A DNA stretch of 33,633 nt from Cycloclasticus sp. symbiont of Poecilosclerida sp. M. GTDB lineage: Bacteria > Pseudomonadota > Gammaproteobacteria > Methylococcales > Cycloclasticaceae. Shown here one piece after another: positions 14,122 to 22,679 of the stretch (positions within the stretch are counted from its first letter, which is position 1; each line of letters starts with the position of its first letter). The notes beneath the pieces are model-generated. The model was not told the origin of the DNA. It was given only the letters and a program-made list of their open reading frames with translations, and ran no database searches. The position numbers and the translations under genes are program-made. The DNA is taken from NCBI GenBank assembly GCA_002101225.1, contig LWTN01000226.1, positions 1-33,633 of the forward strand. Direction: 5' to 3'.

Positions 14122-16830
14122 TTAAAGTTCAGGCGATTCGTAACCTAATATACCATCTTCTAAGAAAGAGTCGACTTTCTTACCAAAGCTCGTCAAGCCT
14201 TTAAGTTCGAGTTGTACAAAAATACCTTGATTAGGTTCTTCGTCTTCTGTTCCATCAGCAAATTCTCTTGCGATAACTCTAAAGCGCCAGCAGCACGTGT
14301 CTTTCTCTAGTCCTAAGAAACTATCGAGAGTGATGTTGTCCTCAAGAGAATAATTCCAGCGGCCAACTGCACTCCAAGTCGATGTTAGGGGCCATTTGAA
14401 AGACACATCGGTCTGTTCAATGTCGGTATCGGTGGCTTCAATGTCGGTATCGGTGGCTTCAAACCGTGAGCGGTAAGTAACGTTAAATAACCTGTTTGAG
14501 GTGTCTTTGTAATGCGCACCAAAGGTTGCTCTTTCAGTTCTCGCGTCGTGGGTATCATATTGAACAGCAGACCTAAGTTGCCAGTTGTTGGTGATATGGC
14601 CTGATAATTCTGCTACGAGATCCGAAGTGCCATTGTTATTTTCTGGGCTAGTAGGTAGGGTAACTTGTGGGTTTTCAAAATAGATAATTGCGCCCACGCT
14701 GGCCTTTAAGCGTTCACGCCCTGTATTCGTCTCTAAGAGGCGCGTAGTAAGCGCGAGTGTTAATTGGTTTGCATCGCCTACTCTGTCCGCACCAGAGAAT
14801 CTATTTTCTCTAAAGAGTTGATTAACGCTGAAGTCGTGTTCTGCGGTATCAAATAAAGGAATGTTGTCTTGATTCTTGTGTGGGACATAGAGGTAAAAAG
14901 CACGTGGTTCGATTGTTTGAGTAAGTCCACCCGCAAAATCTAAGTTGCTTTCAAAAAATAGGCCGGCATCTACAGAGAAAATTGGCAAGGTACGGTCTTG
15001 GTTAGCGTCTACTTCGGCTGCTTGATTGTCAAGTCGGTAGCTTGTGTGTCTTATGCCAATTTTAGGCGTTACAAATCCTGATGCTGTTCTAAATGGAACA
15101 CTTATGCTTGGATGCACATCGTGGCGCTTACCACGAGTAATTGAGCTTGAGCTATGATCAAAATAAACAAATTCATTACGCATATCAAACTTAGCAAAAG
15201 CCAATACATCAATATCTTTAGCGTTAAATAAGATTTGTGGGATACGACGGTGTGGACGAGAGGTGCTGGAAATCAGTGGGTCAATAGAATCGTAGTTATC
15301 CGCCCTAGCCAACAGGCTCCACTTTTGAGCCTGATATTCTATCTTTGCTTCACTTTTTACGAATCGGCTGCTTGAAATATTTAAGGCTGTACCAAAGTCT
15401 TCGAGGTAGTCATCGTCTGAAATATAGTTTAAATCAAGTTCTACGGAGAGGCGTTTTGTGAACTTAGTTTTGTTTTGAATAGAAATCTGGCCTCGGAAGT
15501 CATCCGTTTGACTATCATCAAGGGTTTCTGCCGCAATTTGGCCTGTGGAGTTTTTAGTGAGGTAGCGAAACTCACCGCCTAGCATTAAGCCACGATCGGA
15601 CAGATAGCGCGGCGTTAATGTGGCATCATAATTTTCAGCTATATTCCAATAATAGGGTACCGAAATATCAGTGCCTGTTTCATCAGATGCGCCAAATGTT
15701 GGAGCCAAGAAGCCAGATAACCGCCTATCATCCAAAGGAAAACTTAAATAAGGCGTATATAAGAGCGGAACATCAAAAATTTCTATCCATACATTTCGGG
15801 CAGTACCTTTCCCTGTTTTGCTGTTTAACTCCAGCTTATCTGCTTGCATCTCCCAGCTCGTTTTACCCGGAGCGCAGGTTGTATAAGTGATGTTTTGAGC
15901 GCGTTTAATATCTTTGTCTACGAGCTGCATAGATTGGCTGGTGCCACGTGCGTGTGCATTTTCGATGATAAATTGTGTTTGTTCAAATTGCCCAGTATCT
16001 TGTCTCATCTGGAGTTCTGCACTTCCACTATAGAGTGCTAGGCCTTTTTCTTTGTAAAAATTATCTCCTGGTACGCTAACAGAGCCTTCTTTTTGATTAT
16101 AGCTAAGATGGTCTGCTGATATAGATTGGTCGGCACGTTTAATTAAGACATCGCCCGAAAATGTTGCATCAGCTTGATCAGCTAATTCAGCATAGTCAGC
16201 TTGTATCTCGAGTTCTGCGTCTTTGCGATTTTCAACAATCTCTAATCGTTTTGCACGCAAGTCTTTCGTTGTAACGGTGCAGGTATCCCAAGGGTTTACT
16301 GCAAGCTGTTTAGCCATTTGGCGAAATAAATCATCATGCCGGATACGCGCACTAACATGGTCATAAGACTGAGCTTCATCGAAGCGGGCATAATTTTGTG
16401 GGGAGGTGCTAGTTTGCGAACAACCCCACGTATTATTTTTTCCAGGCTCGCACTTCCAGTTACTTTTATTACTTAATGCAGAGGCGTTGCCCGGTGCATT
16501 TTTTAAATCTTGCTTTGCTTGGCGAGATAAGCGTACACGTGGTGCTTGTGCTTGAATATTTTCTGCTGGTTTGTTCTCTACGATGACTCTTTCACTACTG
16601 TCATCAATAACAGGTGTAGGTATAGGTGCTATAGCGATAGGTTGTTGTGATGCCGAACAATCCCAAGTTTCACCATCGCTTTCTAGTTTGCAATCCCATT
16701 TTGTGTTGTCATATGAAAACGAGGAAAGCGGCCATGCAAGCAGCAAAAAAACGCATAAAATTTTAGGATGGAAGAGTTTGATAGTAACGCCTTTTATTCT
16801 ATCTATTTTGTCGACCGTATAAAATCGCAT
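14122..16830 (-). CDS. lptD: LPS-assembly outer membrane protein LptD
   Basis: LptD is the 26-stranded barrel that, with LptE, inserts LPS into the outer leaflet. The 902-residue length is typical. A signal-peptide-like hydrophobic stretch, ILCVFLLLAWPLSSFSY, follows a basic N-terminus. The beta-jellyroll (OstA-type) domain shows ADATFSGDVLIKRADQSISADHL. Cysteines fit the two essential disulfides: DTC (Cys184), a TTCAPG cysteine, and the paired KDTCC near the C-terminus. The barrel has YWNIAENYDATLTPRYLSDRG. Two extra WxC...WxCS repeats precede the jellyroll at residues 45-58 and 125-137. A 21-bp tandem duplication lies in a late barrel loop. The C-terminus is normal. The gene diverges from amgK. 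Confidence 0.95.
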   Translation of the reverse strand: MRFYTVDKIDRIKGVTIKLFHPKILCVFLLLAWPLSSFSYDNTKWDCKLESDGETWDCSASQQPIAIAPIPTPVIDDSSERVIVENKPAENIQAQAPRVRLSRQAKQDLKNAPGNASALSNKSNWKCEPGKNNTWGCSQTSTSPQNYARFDEAQSYDHVSARIRHDDLFRQMAKQLAVNPWDTCTVTTKDLRAKRLEIVENRKDAELEIQADYAELADQADATFSGDVLIKRADQSISADHLSYNQKEGSVSVPGDNFYKEKGLALYSGSAELQMRQDTGQFEQTQFIIENAHARGTSQSMQLVDKDIKRAQNITYTTCAPGKTSWEMQADKLELNSKTGKGTARNVWIEIFDVPLLYTPYLSFPLDDRRLSGFLAPTFGASDETGTDISVPYYWNIAENYDATLTPRYLSDRGLMLGGEFRYLTKNSTGQIAAETLDDSQTDDFRGQISIQNKTKFTKRLSVELDLNYISDDDYLEDFGTALNISSSRFVKSEAKIEYQAQKWSLLARADNYDSIDPLISSTSRPHRRIPQILFNAKDIDVLAFAKFDMRNEFVYFDHSSSSITRGKRHDVHPSISVPFRTASGFVTPKIGIRHTSYRLDNQAAEVDANQDRTLPIFSVDAGLFFESNLDFAGGLTQTIEPRAFYLYVPHKNQDNIPLFDTAEHDFSVNQLFRENRFSGADRVGDANQLTLALTTRLLETNTGRERLKASVGAIIYFENPQVTLPTSPENNNGTSDLVAELSGHITNNWQLRSAVQYDTHDARTERATFGAHYKDTSNRLFNVTYRSRFEATDTDIEATDTDIEQTDVSFKWPLTSTWSAVGRWNYSLEDNITLDSFLGLEKDTCCWRFRVIAREFADGTEDEEPNQGIFVQLELKGLTSFGKKVDSFLEDGILGYESPEL
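14421..14462 (-). repeat. perfect 21-bp tandem duplication inside lptD
   Basis: Two identical 21-bp units occupy 14421-14441 and 14442-14462. They encode a doubled seven-residue unit (EATDTDI) followed by a degenerate third copy, EQTDVS. The reading frame is kept. The position, before a barrel strand ending FKWPLT, suggests a loop. Confidence 0.9.
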
Positions 16831-16905
16831 AAAATGGCTTTTTCTTCAATGAAACTTTACTGTTTTTTACGTATTTAGGCTAAATTTACAGGGTATTGAG
16901 GATTT
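16831..16905. promoter_or_regulatory. divergent lptD / amgK intergenic region
   Basis: Only 75 bp separate the two start codons, so both promoters must lie here or overlap the coding ends. TGAGGA just before ATG 16906 is a good ribosome site for amgK. On the other strand only a weak GAAG stretch precedes lptD. I do not see a GAACTT-type sigma-E box or a convincing -35/-10 pair. Confidence 0.4.
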
Positions 16906-17943
16906 ATGACGGTAATTAAGATGCAAGGTGACAAAAGAAGATGGCAATTAGAAAATTGGCTGCAAAAAACTTTTCAAGACAAAACGTTGAAATGTGAGCC
17001 CGCATCAAGCGATGCAAGCTTTAGGCGGTATTTCAGAATTGTTAAAAGTGGTAAGTGCTATGTTGTGATGGATGCACCGCCAGATAAGGAAGATTGTGAG
17101 CCATTTGTACGTGTTGCGCAGACTTTAAGAAGCCATGAAATCCAAGCACCCAAAATTTTTCATCGCTCTGAGGAGGACGGTTTTTTAGTGTTGAGTGATT
17201 TTGGTTCGATTTGTTACTTAGATGAACTTACTTCAAAAACGGTTGACAAACTCTATCGGGATGCGATTGAAGTGCTTCATAAGATGCATCAAATACAAGC
17301 TAAAGACGATTGCTTACCAAGCTATAACGATGAGTTATTAAGCTCCGAAATGGGTCTTTTTAAGAGCTGGTTTCTCGAACAATTATTAGACTTATCGCTT
17401 TCTGATGTTGAAACGAAGGGCTTAGAGAATACCCAAGCTAAGCTGTCAAAATCAGCAACAGAGCAACCACAGGTGTTTGTGCATCGTGACTATCATTCAA
17501 GAAATTTGATGGTAACTGCAGAGAATAACCCTGGTGTAATTGACTTTCAAGATGCTGTGTATGGCCCTTTGACCTATGACTTAGTTTCGTTGCTGCGCGA
17601 TTGCTATCTTTCTTGGCCAGATGAGAAGGTGTACGCTTGGTTAGATGCTTTTTTGGCAGAACGTAAAGCGCGAGGGTTTGCTGATGATTTCGATTCGTCA
17701 CAATTTTATATGTGGTTTGATTGGATGGGCGTTCAACGTCATATGAAAGCCGTGGGGATTTTTTCACGGCTATTAATTCGAGATGGAAAATCAAATTATC
17801 TGCAAGATATACCACGCACCTTAAATTATATTTCGCAGGCGTGTTGTCGTTATCAGGCGTTGGCTCCATTGAGTGAGCTTATTGAAAACCACAATATAAA
17901 TGAACGAATGAAGCAAGTTCTACTGGAAAAAGGGCTGGCATGA
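16906..17943 (+). CDS. amgK: N-acetylmuramate/N-acetylglucosamine anomeric kinase
   Basis: AmgK phosphorylates the anomeric hydroxyl of MurNAc (or GlcNAc) released from recycled wall, the first step of the MurNAc salvage route that bypasses fosfomycin-sensitive MurA. The 345-residue protein is an aminoglycoside-phosphotransferase-fold kinase. It has SSDASFRRYFRI at the N-terminal nucleotide region, YVVMDAPPDKEDCEPF, the catalytic loop VHRDYHSRNLMV with Asp195, and VIDFQDAVYGPLTYDL with Asp213. A TGAGGA site precedes ATG 16906. Its stop overlaps the murU start as ATGA. The order lptD / amgK-murU matches Pseudomonas. Confidence 0.92.
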   Translation: MTVIKMQGDKRRWQLENWLQKTFQDKTLKCEPASSDASFRRYFRIVKSGKCYVVMDAPPDKEDCEPFVRVAQTLRSHEIQAPKIFHRSEEDGFLVLSDFGSICYLDELTSKTVDKLYRDAIEVLHKMHQIQAKDDCLPSYNDELLSSEMGLFKSWFLEQLLDLSLSDVETKGLENTQAKLSKSATEQPQVFVHRDYHSRNLMVTAENNPGVIDFQDAVYGPLTYDLVSLLRDCYLSWPDEKVYAWLDAFLAERKARGFADDFDSSQFYMWFDWMGVQRHMKAVGIFSRLLIRDGKSNYLQDIPRTLNYISQACCRYQALAPLSELIENHNINERMKQVLLEKGLA

Positions 17944-18623
17944 AAGTGATGATTTTAGCCGCAGGGCGCGGTGAGAGAATGGGTGTATTAACAGATGAAC
18001 ACCCTAAGCCATTATTGCAGGTGAATGGCTGCAGTTTGATTGAGCACTTATTGCAGCAATTGATTCAATGCGGCTTTAAAGAGTTTGTAGTGAATGTGGC
18101 GTACCGTGGCGAGCAAATAAAGTACGTACTAGGAACGGGTGAACGTTGGCGCGTTGATGTCGTTTATTCGGATGAAGCAGAGACTGCACTTGAAACGGGC
18201 GGAGGTATATACAAAGCTTTGCCGCTACTCGGGGATACGCATTTTGCTGTGGTTAATGCCGATATTTGGACAGACTTCCCATTTGATACTTTGCGCGATA
18301 AAACAGAAAGAAAAGCTCATTTAGTGCTTATTGATAACCCATCGTACAATATAGGTGGTGATTTTTTGGTTAGTGTTGAGGGGTATGCATTAAATTCAAA
18401 CAACGATGCGGGTGAAAAAGGTGAGTCGTCAAAAACCTTTAGCGGGATTGGAGTTTATCACCCAAGTTTTTTTGTAGACGAAAAGCCAGGCGCTTTCCCG
18501 CTTGCGCCAATAATTCGACGGAGCATTGCAGCCGAGCAAGTGACCGCAGAATTTTACCAAGGGCTCTGGGTGGATATCGGTACGCCAGAGCGATTAGCAG
18601 CCGTACAAACGTCTAATCAATAA
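17940..18623 (+). CDS. murU: MurNAc-1-phosphate uridylyltransferase
   Basis: MurU joins MurNAc-1-phosphate with UTP to give UDP-MurNAc, returning recycled sugar to peptidoglycan synthesis. The 227 residues form a single nucleotidyltransferase domain: [23 protein letters not shown] is the signature loop, [13 protein letters not shown] binds the sugar, and [10 protein letters not shown] holds the metal Asp. IGTPERLAA closes the fold. The 4-bp overlap with amgK indicates co-translation. The gene ends inside lipA, with an 11-bp convergent overlap and no space for a separate terminator. Confidence 0.92.
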   Translation: MKVMILAAGRGERMGVLTDEHPKPLLQVNGCSLIEHLLQQLIQCGFKEFVVNVAYRGEQIKYVLGTGERWRVDVVYSDEAETALETGGGIYKALPLLGDTHFAVVNADIWTDFPFDTLRDKTERKAHLVLIDNPSYNIGGDFLVSVEGYALNSNNDAGEKGESSKTFSGIGVYHPSFFVDEKPGAFPLAPIIRRSIAAEQVTAEFYQGLWVDIGTPERLAAVQTSNQ

Positions 18624-19581
18624 CGCCCGAAGCTTGTTGGTCGGCATGATATGAGGAGCGAACCATCGGGCCACTAGCGACGTGTGAAAAACCTATGTCT
18701 TTACCTATTTTTGCAAGAGCATCAAATTCAGCCGGTGTTACATATCGTTCTACGGCTAGATGATCTTTGCTTGGCTGTAGGTATTGTCCAAGCGTCAGCA
18801 TATTGCAGCCGTGGTCTCGCAGGTCCTGCATAACCACTTCTACTTCTTCAAGTGTTTCGCCTAGACCTAACATCAGGCCAGATTTGGTGGGGACCCCAGG
18901 GTGGGCTTCTTTGTAGCTCTGTAGTAAAGATAGAGACCACTGATAATCAGAACCTGGGCGCGCCTTTTTATAGAGGCGGGGCACGGTTTCTAAATTGTGG
19001 TTAAAAACATCAGGTGGCGTCTGCTGCATAATGCTGACTGCGATATCCATGCGCCCACGAAAGTCGGGCACGAGTACTTCTATTTGAATGCCTAGATTGT
19101 GTTCGCGAACAGCTTTGATGCAGGCTGCAAAATGGGCTGCGCCACCGTCGCGTAGATCATCCCTGTCAACAGAGGTGATAACAACGTAGTGCAATTGCAT
19201 CGCTTTAATCGTTTCAGCAAGCTTATTGGGCTCGTTAGTGTCGAGTGGTTTTGGCCGCCCGTGCGAGACGTCACAGAAAGGGCAGCGTCGTGTACAGATG
19301 TCACCCATGATCATAAAAGTGGCTGTGCCATTATTGAAGCATTCGCCTAGGTTTGGGCAAGATGCTTCCTCACAGACAGAATATAAGCCGTGTTCGCGTA
19401 GCGCTTTTTTAATGCGCGTTACTCGAGAGCCACTGGGCACTTTCGCACGGATCCAATCTGGCTTACGCAATAAAGAGTCTTTGTGCTCAACTTTAATGGG
19501 GATGCGAGAAAGCTTTGCCTCATTTCTCTGGTGTGTATCGGGTGTTGAACGCGAGGGTGCTTTATATGTGTTATCGGACAT
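18613..19581 (-). CDS. lipA: lipoyl synthase
   Basis: LipA is a radical-SAM enzyme that inserts two sulfurs into octanoyl groups bound to E2 subunits and the glycine-cleavage H protein. The 322 residues carry both clusters: the auxiliary cluster [13 protein letters not shown] (Cys-x4-Cys-x5-Cys) and the radical-SAM motif [17 protein letters not shown] and [12 protein letters not shown] at the C-terminus complete the family pattern, with the Arg-Ser-Ser-Tyr motif. It lies 16 bp after lipB and is the last gene of the long minus-strand series. Confidence 0.96.
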   Translation of the reverse strand: MSDNTYKAPSRSTPDTHQRNEAKLSRIPIKVEHKDSLLRKPDWIRAKVPSGSRVTRIKKALREHGLYSVCEEASCPNLGECFNNGTATFMIMGDICTRRCPFCDVSHGRPKPLDTNEPNKLAETIKAMQLHYVVITSVDRDDLRDGGAAHFAACIKAVREHNLGIQIEVLVPDFRGRMDIAVSIMQQTPPDVFNHNLETVPRLYKKARPGSDYQWSLSLLQSYKEAHPGVPTKSGLMLGLGETLEEVEVVMQDLRDHGCNMLTLGQYLQPSKDHLAVERYVTPAEFDALAKIGKDIGFSHVASGPMVRSSYHADQQASGVID

Positions 19582-19597
19582 TATTATGGGTCATTAT

Positions 19598-20269
19598 TTA
19601 AACGGTGAAAGTATTGTCTGTCGCTTGAATATTTTTATAGCCGAGCTGCTGGGCAAACTCATCTAATAAGCCGCAGGCAAGCTCCATTGGGCGACAGTTT
19701 ACGCCATGATGGCTTAATTGAGTTATTTTTAGGTCTTTAAAACCACAAGGATTAATCTGTGAAAAAGGTGTGAGATCCATATCCACATTGAAACTGAGGC
19801 CGTGGTAGCTAAGTCCTTTTTTCACACGTAGTCCTAATGAAGCAATTTTTTCATCCTTCACGTAAACCCCGGGCGCATCTTTTTTAGCGATAGCGCTTAT
19901 TCCGTACTGCTTTAGTATATTAACGGCCGTGTTTTCGAGTACGTCGACGAGGGTGCGAACGCCTATGTCGAGCCGGTGTAAATCGAGCAACACGTACATC
20001 ATCAGTTGCCCTGGCCCATGATAGGTCACCTGCCCACCACGGTCACTTTGGATAATAGGTATGTTGCCTGCATTTAGGACATGCTCAGGCTTCCCGCTAA
20101 CACCTTGGGTAAAAACGGGTGGGTGCTGTAAAAACCAAACTTGATCGGGTGTATTGGGTGTTCGGTTTACGCAAAATTTTTTCATTGCTTGCCAGACGTC
20201 TAAGTAGGGCGCTAACTCGGCGTGCTGGATATAGAGCGCGCCTGTATCTGTCGGAAATATCTCGCTCAC
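19598..20269 (-). CDS. lipB: octanoyl-(acyl carrier protein):protein N-octanoyltransferase
   Basis: LipB moves octanoate from acyl carrier protein to the target lysine of lipoate-dependent enzymes, providing the substrate for LipA. The 223-residue protein has the signature SDRGGQVTYHGPGQLMMY, the lysine in DEKIASLGLRVKKGLSYHG, and the catalytic cysteine in INPCGFKDLKITQL. The start overlaps the end of ybeD as ATGA. Length and motifs are fully typical. Confidence 0.95.
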   Translation of the reverse strand: MSEIFPTDTGALYIQHAELAPYLDVWQAMKKFCVNRTPNTPDQVWFLQHPPVFTQGVSGKPEHVLNAGNIPIIQSDRGGQVTYHGPGQLMMYVLLDLHRLDIGVRTLVDVLENTAVNILKQYGISAIAKKDAPGVYVKDEKIASLGLRVKKGLSYHGLSFNVDMDLTPFSQINPCGFKDLKITQLSHHGVNCRPMELACGLLDEFAQQLGYKNIQATDNTFTV

Positions 20270-20553
20270 AAAGACATTAAGACGTGCTCACAGTCGGTGA
20301 GATCTTGATAAATAGCATCCATATGGGATTTACTTTCAGCCGTCATAGTGATGCTCACAGAAATATACTTCCCCGATTTACTCAACTTGGTTTTAATGGA
20401 CTTCTTTCTTTCAAGCTCCGGCGTATGTCGAAGAACAATCTCGTAAGCGATGAATTCAAAGTCATTGCAAGCCAAGCCCATTGTCTTAATGGTGAACGCG
20501 CACGGAAATTCCATGAGGGTTTCTTCTGGATCGGGCGGCGTTTTTTCAGCCAT
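20266..20553 (-). CDS. ybeD: DUF493 / YbeD family protein
   Basis: This 95-residue protein belongs to the small ACT-like YbeD family, found in many gammaproteobacteria between dacA and lipB. It has MEFPCAFTIKTMG near the start, then a conserved alpha-beta body ending SVSITMTAESKSHMDAIYQDL. The biochemical function is not established; an association with lipoate metabolism or allosteric regulation has been suggested from gene neighbourhood. The gene lies 1 bp after the aminotransferase gene and overlaps lipB by 4 bp. Confidence 0.9.
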   Translation of the reverse strand: MAEKTPPDPEETLMEFPCAFTIKTMGLACNDFEFIAYEIVLRHTPELERKKSIKTKLSKSGKYISVSITMTAESKSHMDAIYQDLTDCEHVLMSL

Positions 20554-20554
20554 C

Positions 20555-21421
20555 TCAGTTGCCTCTCAATTGCTGTTTAAATTCAGCATAGTATTGGGAT
20601 GCTTTCTGCCAAATTGCCCCGGGGTTACCGTCGCCTACGGGCCGGTTATTGAGCTTGGTGACAGGCATGATTTCACGCGTAGAGCTCGTCAGCCAAATTT
20701 CATCAGCACGAGTGAGCTCTTCTTCTGAAATTTCTTTCTCGATACAATTAATACCCTTACTTTGGGAAATTTCAAGCACCAAGTCGCGAGTAATGCCGGG
20801 GAGTAAGTGATGGCTTTTAGGCGGGGTTATGAGTTGATTATTCTTTACGATAAACACGTTGCTGGCAGAACCTTCTGTGGTAAAACCTTGGCGGATTAAG
20901 ATGGCCTCAGTGCAAGACTGATCAGCGGCTTGCTGCTTCAACAAGATATTACCCAACAGTGATACGGACTTGATATGGCACCAATCCCAACGGATATCGT
21001 CGAGTGTAATAGCGCTAACACCTTGCGCTGTTTTGTCTACAGAGCCTACGGGTATAGCTTGGCACATAGCGAAAACAGTTGGCGTGTATTGTTCGGGCAG
21101 TTGGTGATCTCGGTTGGCACCTGCACCACGTGTTATTTGGATATAAACAGCTTGGTCATCCAGTGTTTGCGGAGCGAGTAATTTTTTCAGTATCTCAGCC
21201 CACTGAGCATCCGACATGACGGCATTCATGCGGATGGCCGTTAAGTTATTATTTAGCCGGTCAAGGTGTTGTTGAAGGCGAAATAGCTTCCCACCGTATG
21301 CCGGGATAACTTCATAAACACCATCGGCGAATAGGAAACCTCTATCTAAAACAGATATTTTAGCCTCGCTGAGAGGCTCGAATTGGCCGCTGAGATAAAC
21401 TTGGGAGTTAGTGTTTGTCAC
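20555..21421 (-). CDS. dat: class IV D-amino acid aminotransferase
   Basis: This PLP enzyme interconverts D-alanine and D-glutamate with their keto acids, or acts on related D-amino acids, giving precursors for wall crosslinking. The 288 residues show the fold-type IV start VYLSGQFEPLSEAKISVLDRGFLFADGVYEV, the PLP lysine in CHIKSVSLLGNIL, and TEGSASNVFIV binding the phosphate. A branched-chain aminotransferase or aminodeoxychorismate lyase is less likely, given the D-AAT-like FADGVYEVIPAYGGK start and the position beside dacA. The start is GTG 21421 with AGGT upstream. The gene lies 9 bp after dacA. Confidence 0.82.
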   Translation of the reverse strand: MTNTNSQVYLSGQFEPLSEAKISVLDRGFLFADGVYEVIPAYGGKLFRLQQHLDRLNNNLTAIRMNAVMSDAQWAEILKKLLAPQTLDDQAVYIQITRGAGANRDHQLPEQYTPTVFAMCQAIPVGSVDKTAQGVSAITLDDIRWDWCHIKSVSLLGNILLKQQAADQSCTEAILIRQGFTTEGSASNVFIVKNNQLITPPKSHHLLPGITRDLVLEISQSKGINCIEKEISEEELTRADEIWLTSSTREIMPVTKLNNRPVGDGNPGAIWQKASQYYAEFKQQLRGN

Positions 21422-21430
21422 GCAGGTTAC

Positions 21431-22576
21431 CTATTGGAGCATCAATAAAACTTCGTCTTTCAGCACGTCAAATGTCGAACCTTTTTCTATCCCTTGTAAA
21501 GCAACTAAGGGACGCTGCTCTATTTCTTTGCCCTTTAGCATAACGTGAACAATACCAATTTTTTGCCCTTTGGATATGGGCGCAGAAAGCTGGGGGTTAA
21601 CGTCTAAATTGGCCTCTAAATGCTTATATGCGTCGCGAGGTACGGTGAGGTATAAGTCGGCAGCTAAGCCAGCCTCAATTGTTTTCTGTGCTCCCCTCCA
21701 AATGCGTGGTTTTGCAAGCGGTTGATTGGCTTTGTACAAGAGGTGAGTTTTAAAGAAACGGTAGCCGTAATTCAAAAGGGCTTGGTTATCATCGTTTCGA
21801 GTGCGCTCGCTTTTTGTTCCCATGACGACTGAAATGAGCCGCATATCTTTTCGTACAGCAGAGGAAACAAGACAATAACCGGCATCTTCGGTATGCCCAG
21901 TTTTCAAGCCGTCTACGCTGCTATCCCTCCACAGTAATTTATTTCTATTTTGTTGAGTGATACCGTTGTAGGTATATTCTTTAATAGCATTAATTTTGTA
22001 TAGCTCAGGGAATTGAGCAATGAGCGCACGGGTTAATAAAGCAAGGTCGTGTGCAGTCGTGTAATGATTCTCATCGGGCAGCCCAGAGCTATTGGTAAAG
22101 TGTGTGTTTGACATCCCTAATAGCTGGGCCTGTTGATTCATAAGCTGAGCAAAGGTATCCTCGTCACCTGCGATATGCTCTGCCAAGGCAACGGTTGCGT
22201 CATTGCCAGACTGTACGAGCATGCCGTGTAAAAGCTCATCGATGGAGACGAATTTACCGACCTCGATAAACATTCTTGAACCTTCTGTACGCCAGGCTTT
22301 TTCACTGACTCTGGTTTTCTCATCTAAGCTTAAATTGCCTTTTTCTACTTCTTGAAAGGCAATATAAGCGGTCATAATTTTCGTTAAGCTGGCCGGCGCA
22401 AGCTTCTGCTGAGAATTTTTTTCAGCGATGGTTTTACCACTATGAAAGTCGATGACTTCATAACTTTTTGCTTTTAGCTTTGGCGCTGTTGGTGTCGTTA
22501 GTGCAAACGCCTGAGAGGCGCTAAAAAAATAGATAACGAGGGCAATGAAAAGTGCTGAGTGATAGCTTCTATACAT
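21431..22576 (-). CDS. dacA: D-alanyl-D-alanine carboxypeptidase (PBP5/6 type)
   Basis: This low-molecular-mass PBP trims the terminal D-Ala from peptidoglycan pentapeptides in the periplasm. The signal peptide SALFIALVIYFFSASQAFA is clear. Motifs are complete: SLTK (in PASLTKIMTAY), SGN (in VQSGNDATVAL) and KTG (in LKTGHTEDAGY). The C-terminal PBP5_C beta domain follows from about residue 290, ending FDVLKDEVLLMLQ. No strong amphipathic anchor is obvious by eye. The 381-residue length is normal. The gene has a 103-bp spacer before it, with a candidate promoter, so it may be transcribed separately from rlpA. Confidence 0.94.
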   Translation of the reverse strand: MYRSYHSALFIALVIYFFSASQAFALTTPTAPKLKAKSYEVIDFHSGKTIAEKNSQQKLAPASLTKIMTAYIAFQEVEKGNLSLDEKTRVSEKAWRTEGSRMFIEVGKFVSIDELLHGMLVQSGNDATVALAEHIAGDEDTFAQLMNQQAQLLGMSNTHFTNSSGLPDENHYTTAHDLALLTRALIAQFPELYKINAIKEYTYNGITQQNRNKLLWRDSSVDGLKTGHTEDAGYCLVSSAVRKDMRLISVVMGTKSERTRNDDNQALLNYGYRFFKTHLLYKANQPLAKPRIWRGAQKTIEAGLAADLYLTVPRDAYKHLEANLDVNPQLSAPISKGQKIGIVHVMLKGKEIEQRPLVALQGIEKGSTFDVLKDEVLLMLQ

Positions 22577-22679
22577 GGGAATTGTTGGTGCTCATAAATA
22601 AACGCGCATTATAAAACAGGATAGCCCACCGAGGCTAGTTGCGCGGAATTAACGCAGAAACTGCGCAAAGGTAATAGGT
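22577..22679 (-). promoter_or_regulatory. rlpA-dacA spacer with a possible dacA promoter
   Basis: This is the widest gap in the minus-strand series below mreB. On the minus strand it holds a perfect TATAAT (plus coordinates 22608-22613) about 31 bp before the dacA ATG, without a good -35. Small hairpins precede it: CGCAG-AAA-CTGCG at 22653-22665 and TAGCC/GGCTA at about 22622-22637. The first is GC-rich but has no U-tract. A partial terminator followed by an internal promoter is plausible. Confidence 0.35.

Noticed and set aside
15618-16041. Plus-strand open frames inside lptD.
   Set aside because: They are antisense shadows of a well-supported gene, with no recognisable motif or ribosome site.
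17438-17869. A 143-codon minus-strand frame inside amgK.
   Set aside because: amgK carries a full kinase motif set on the plus strand, and the antisense product looks like translated noise rich in Thr, His and Ser.
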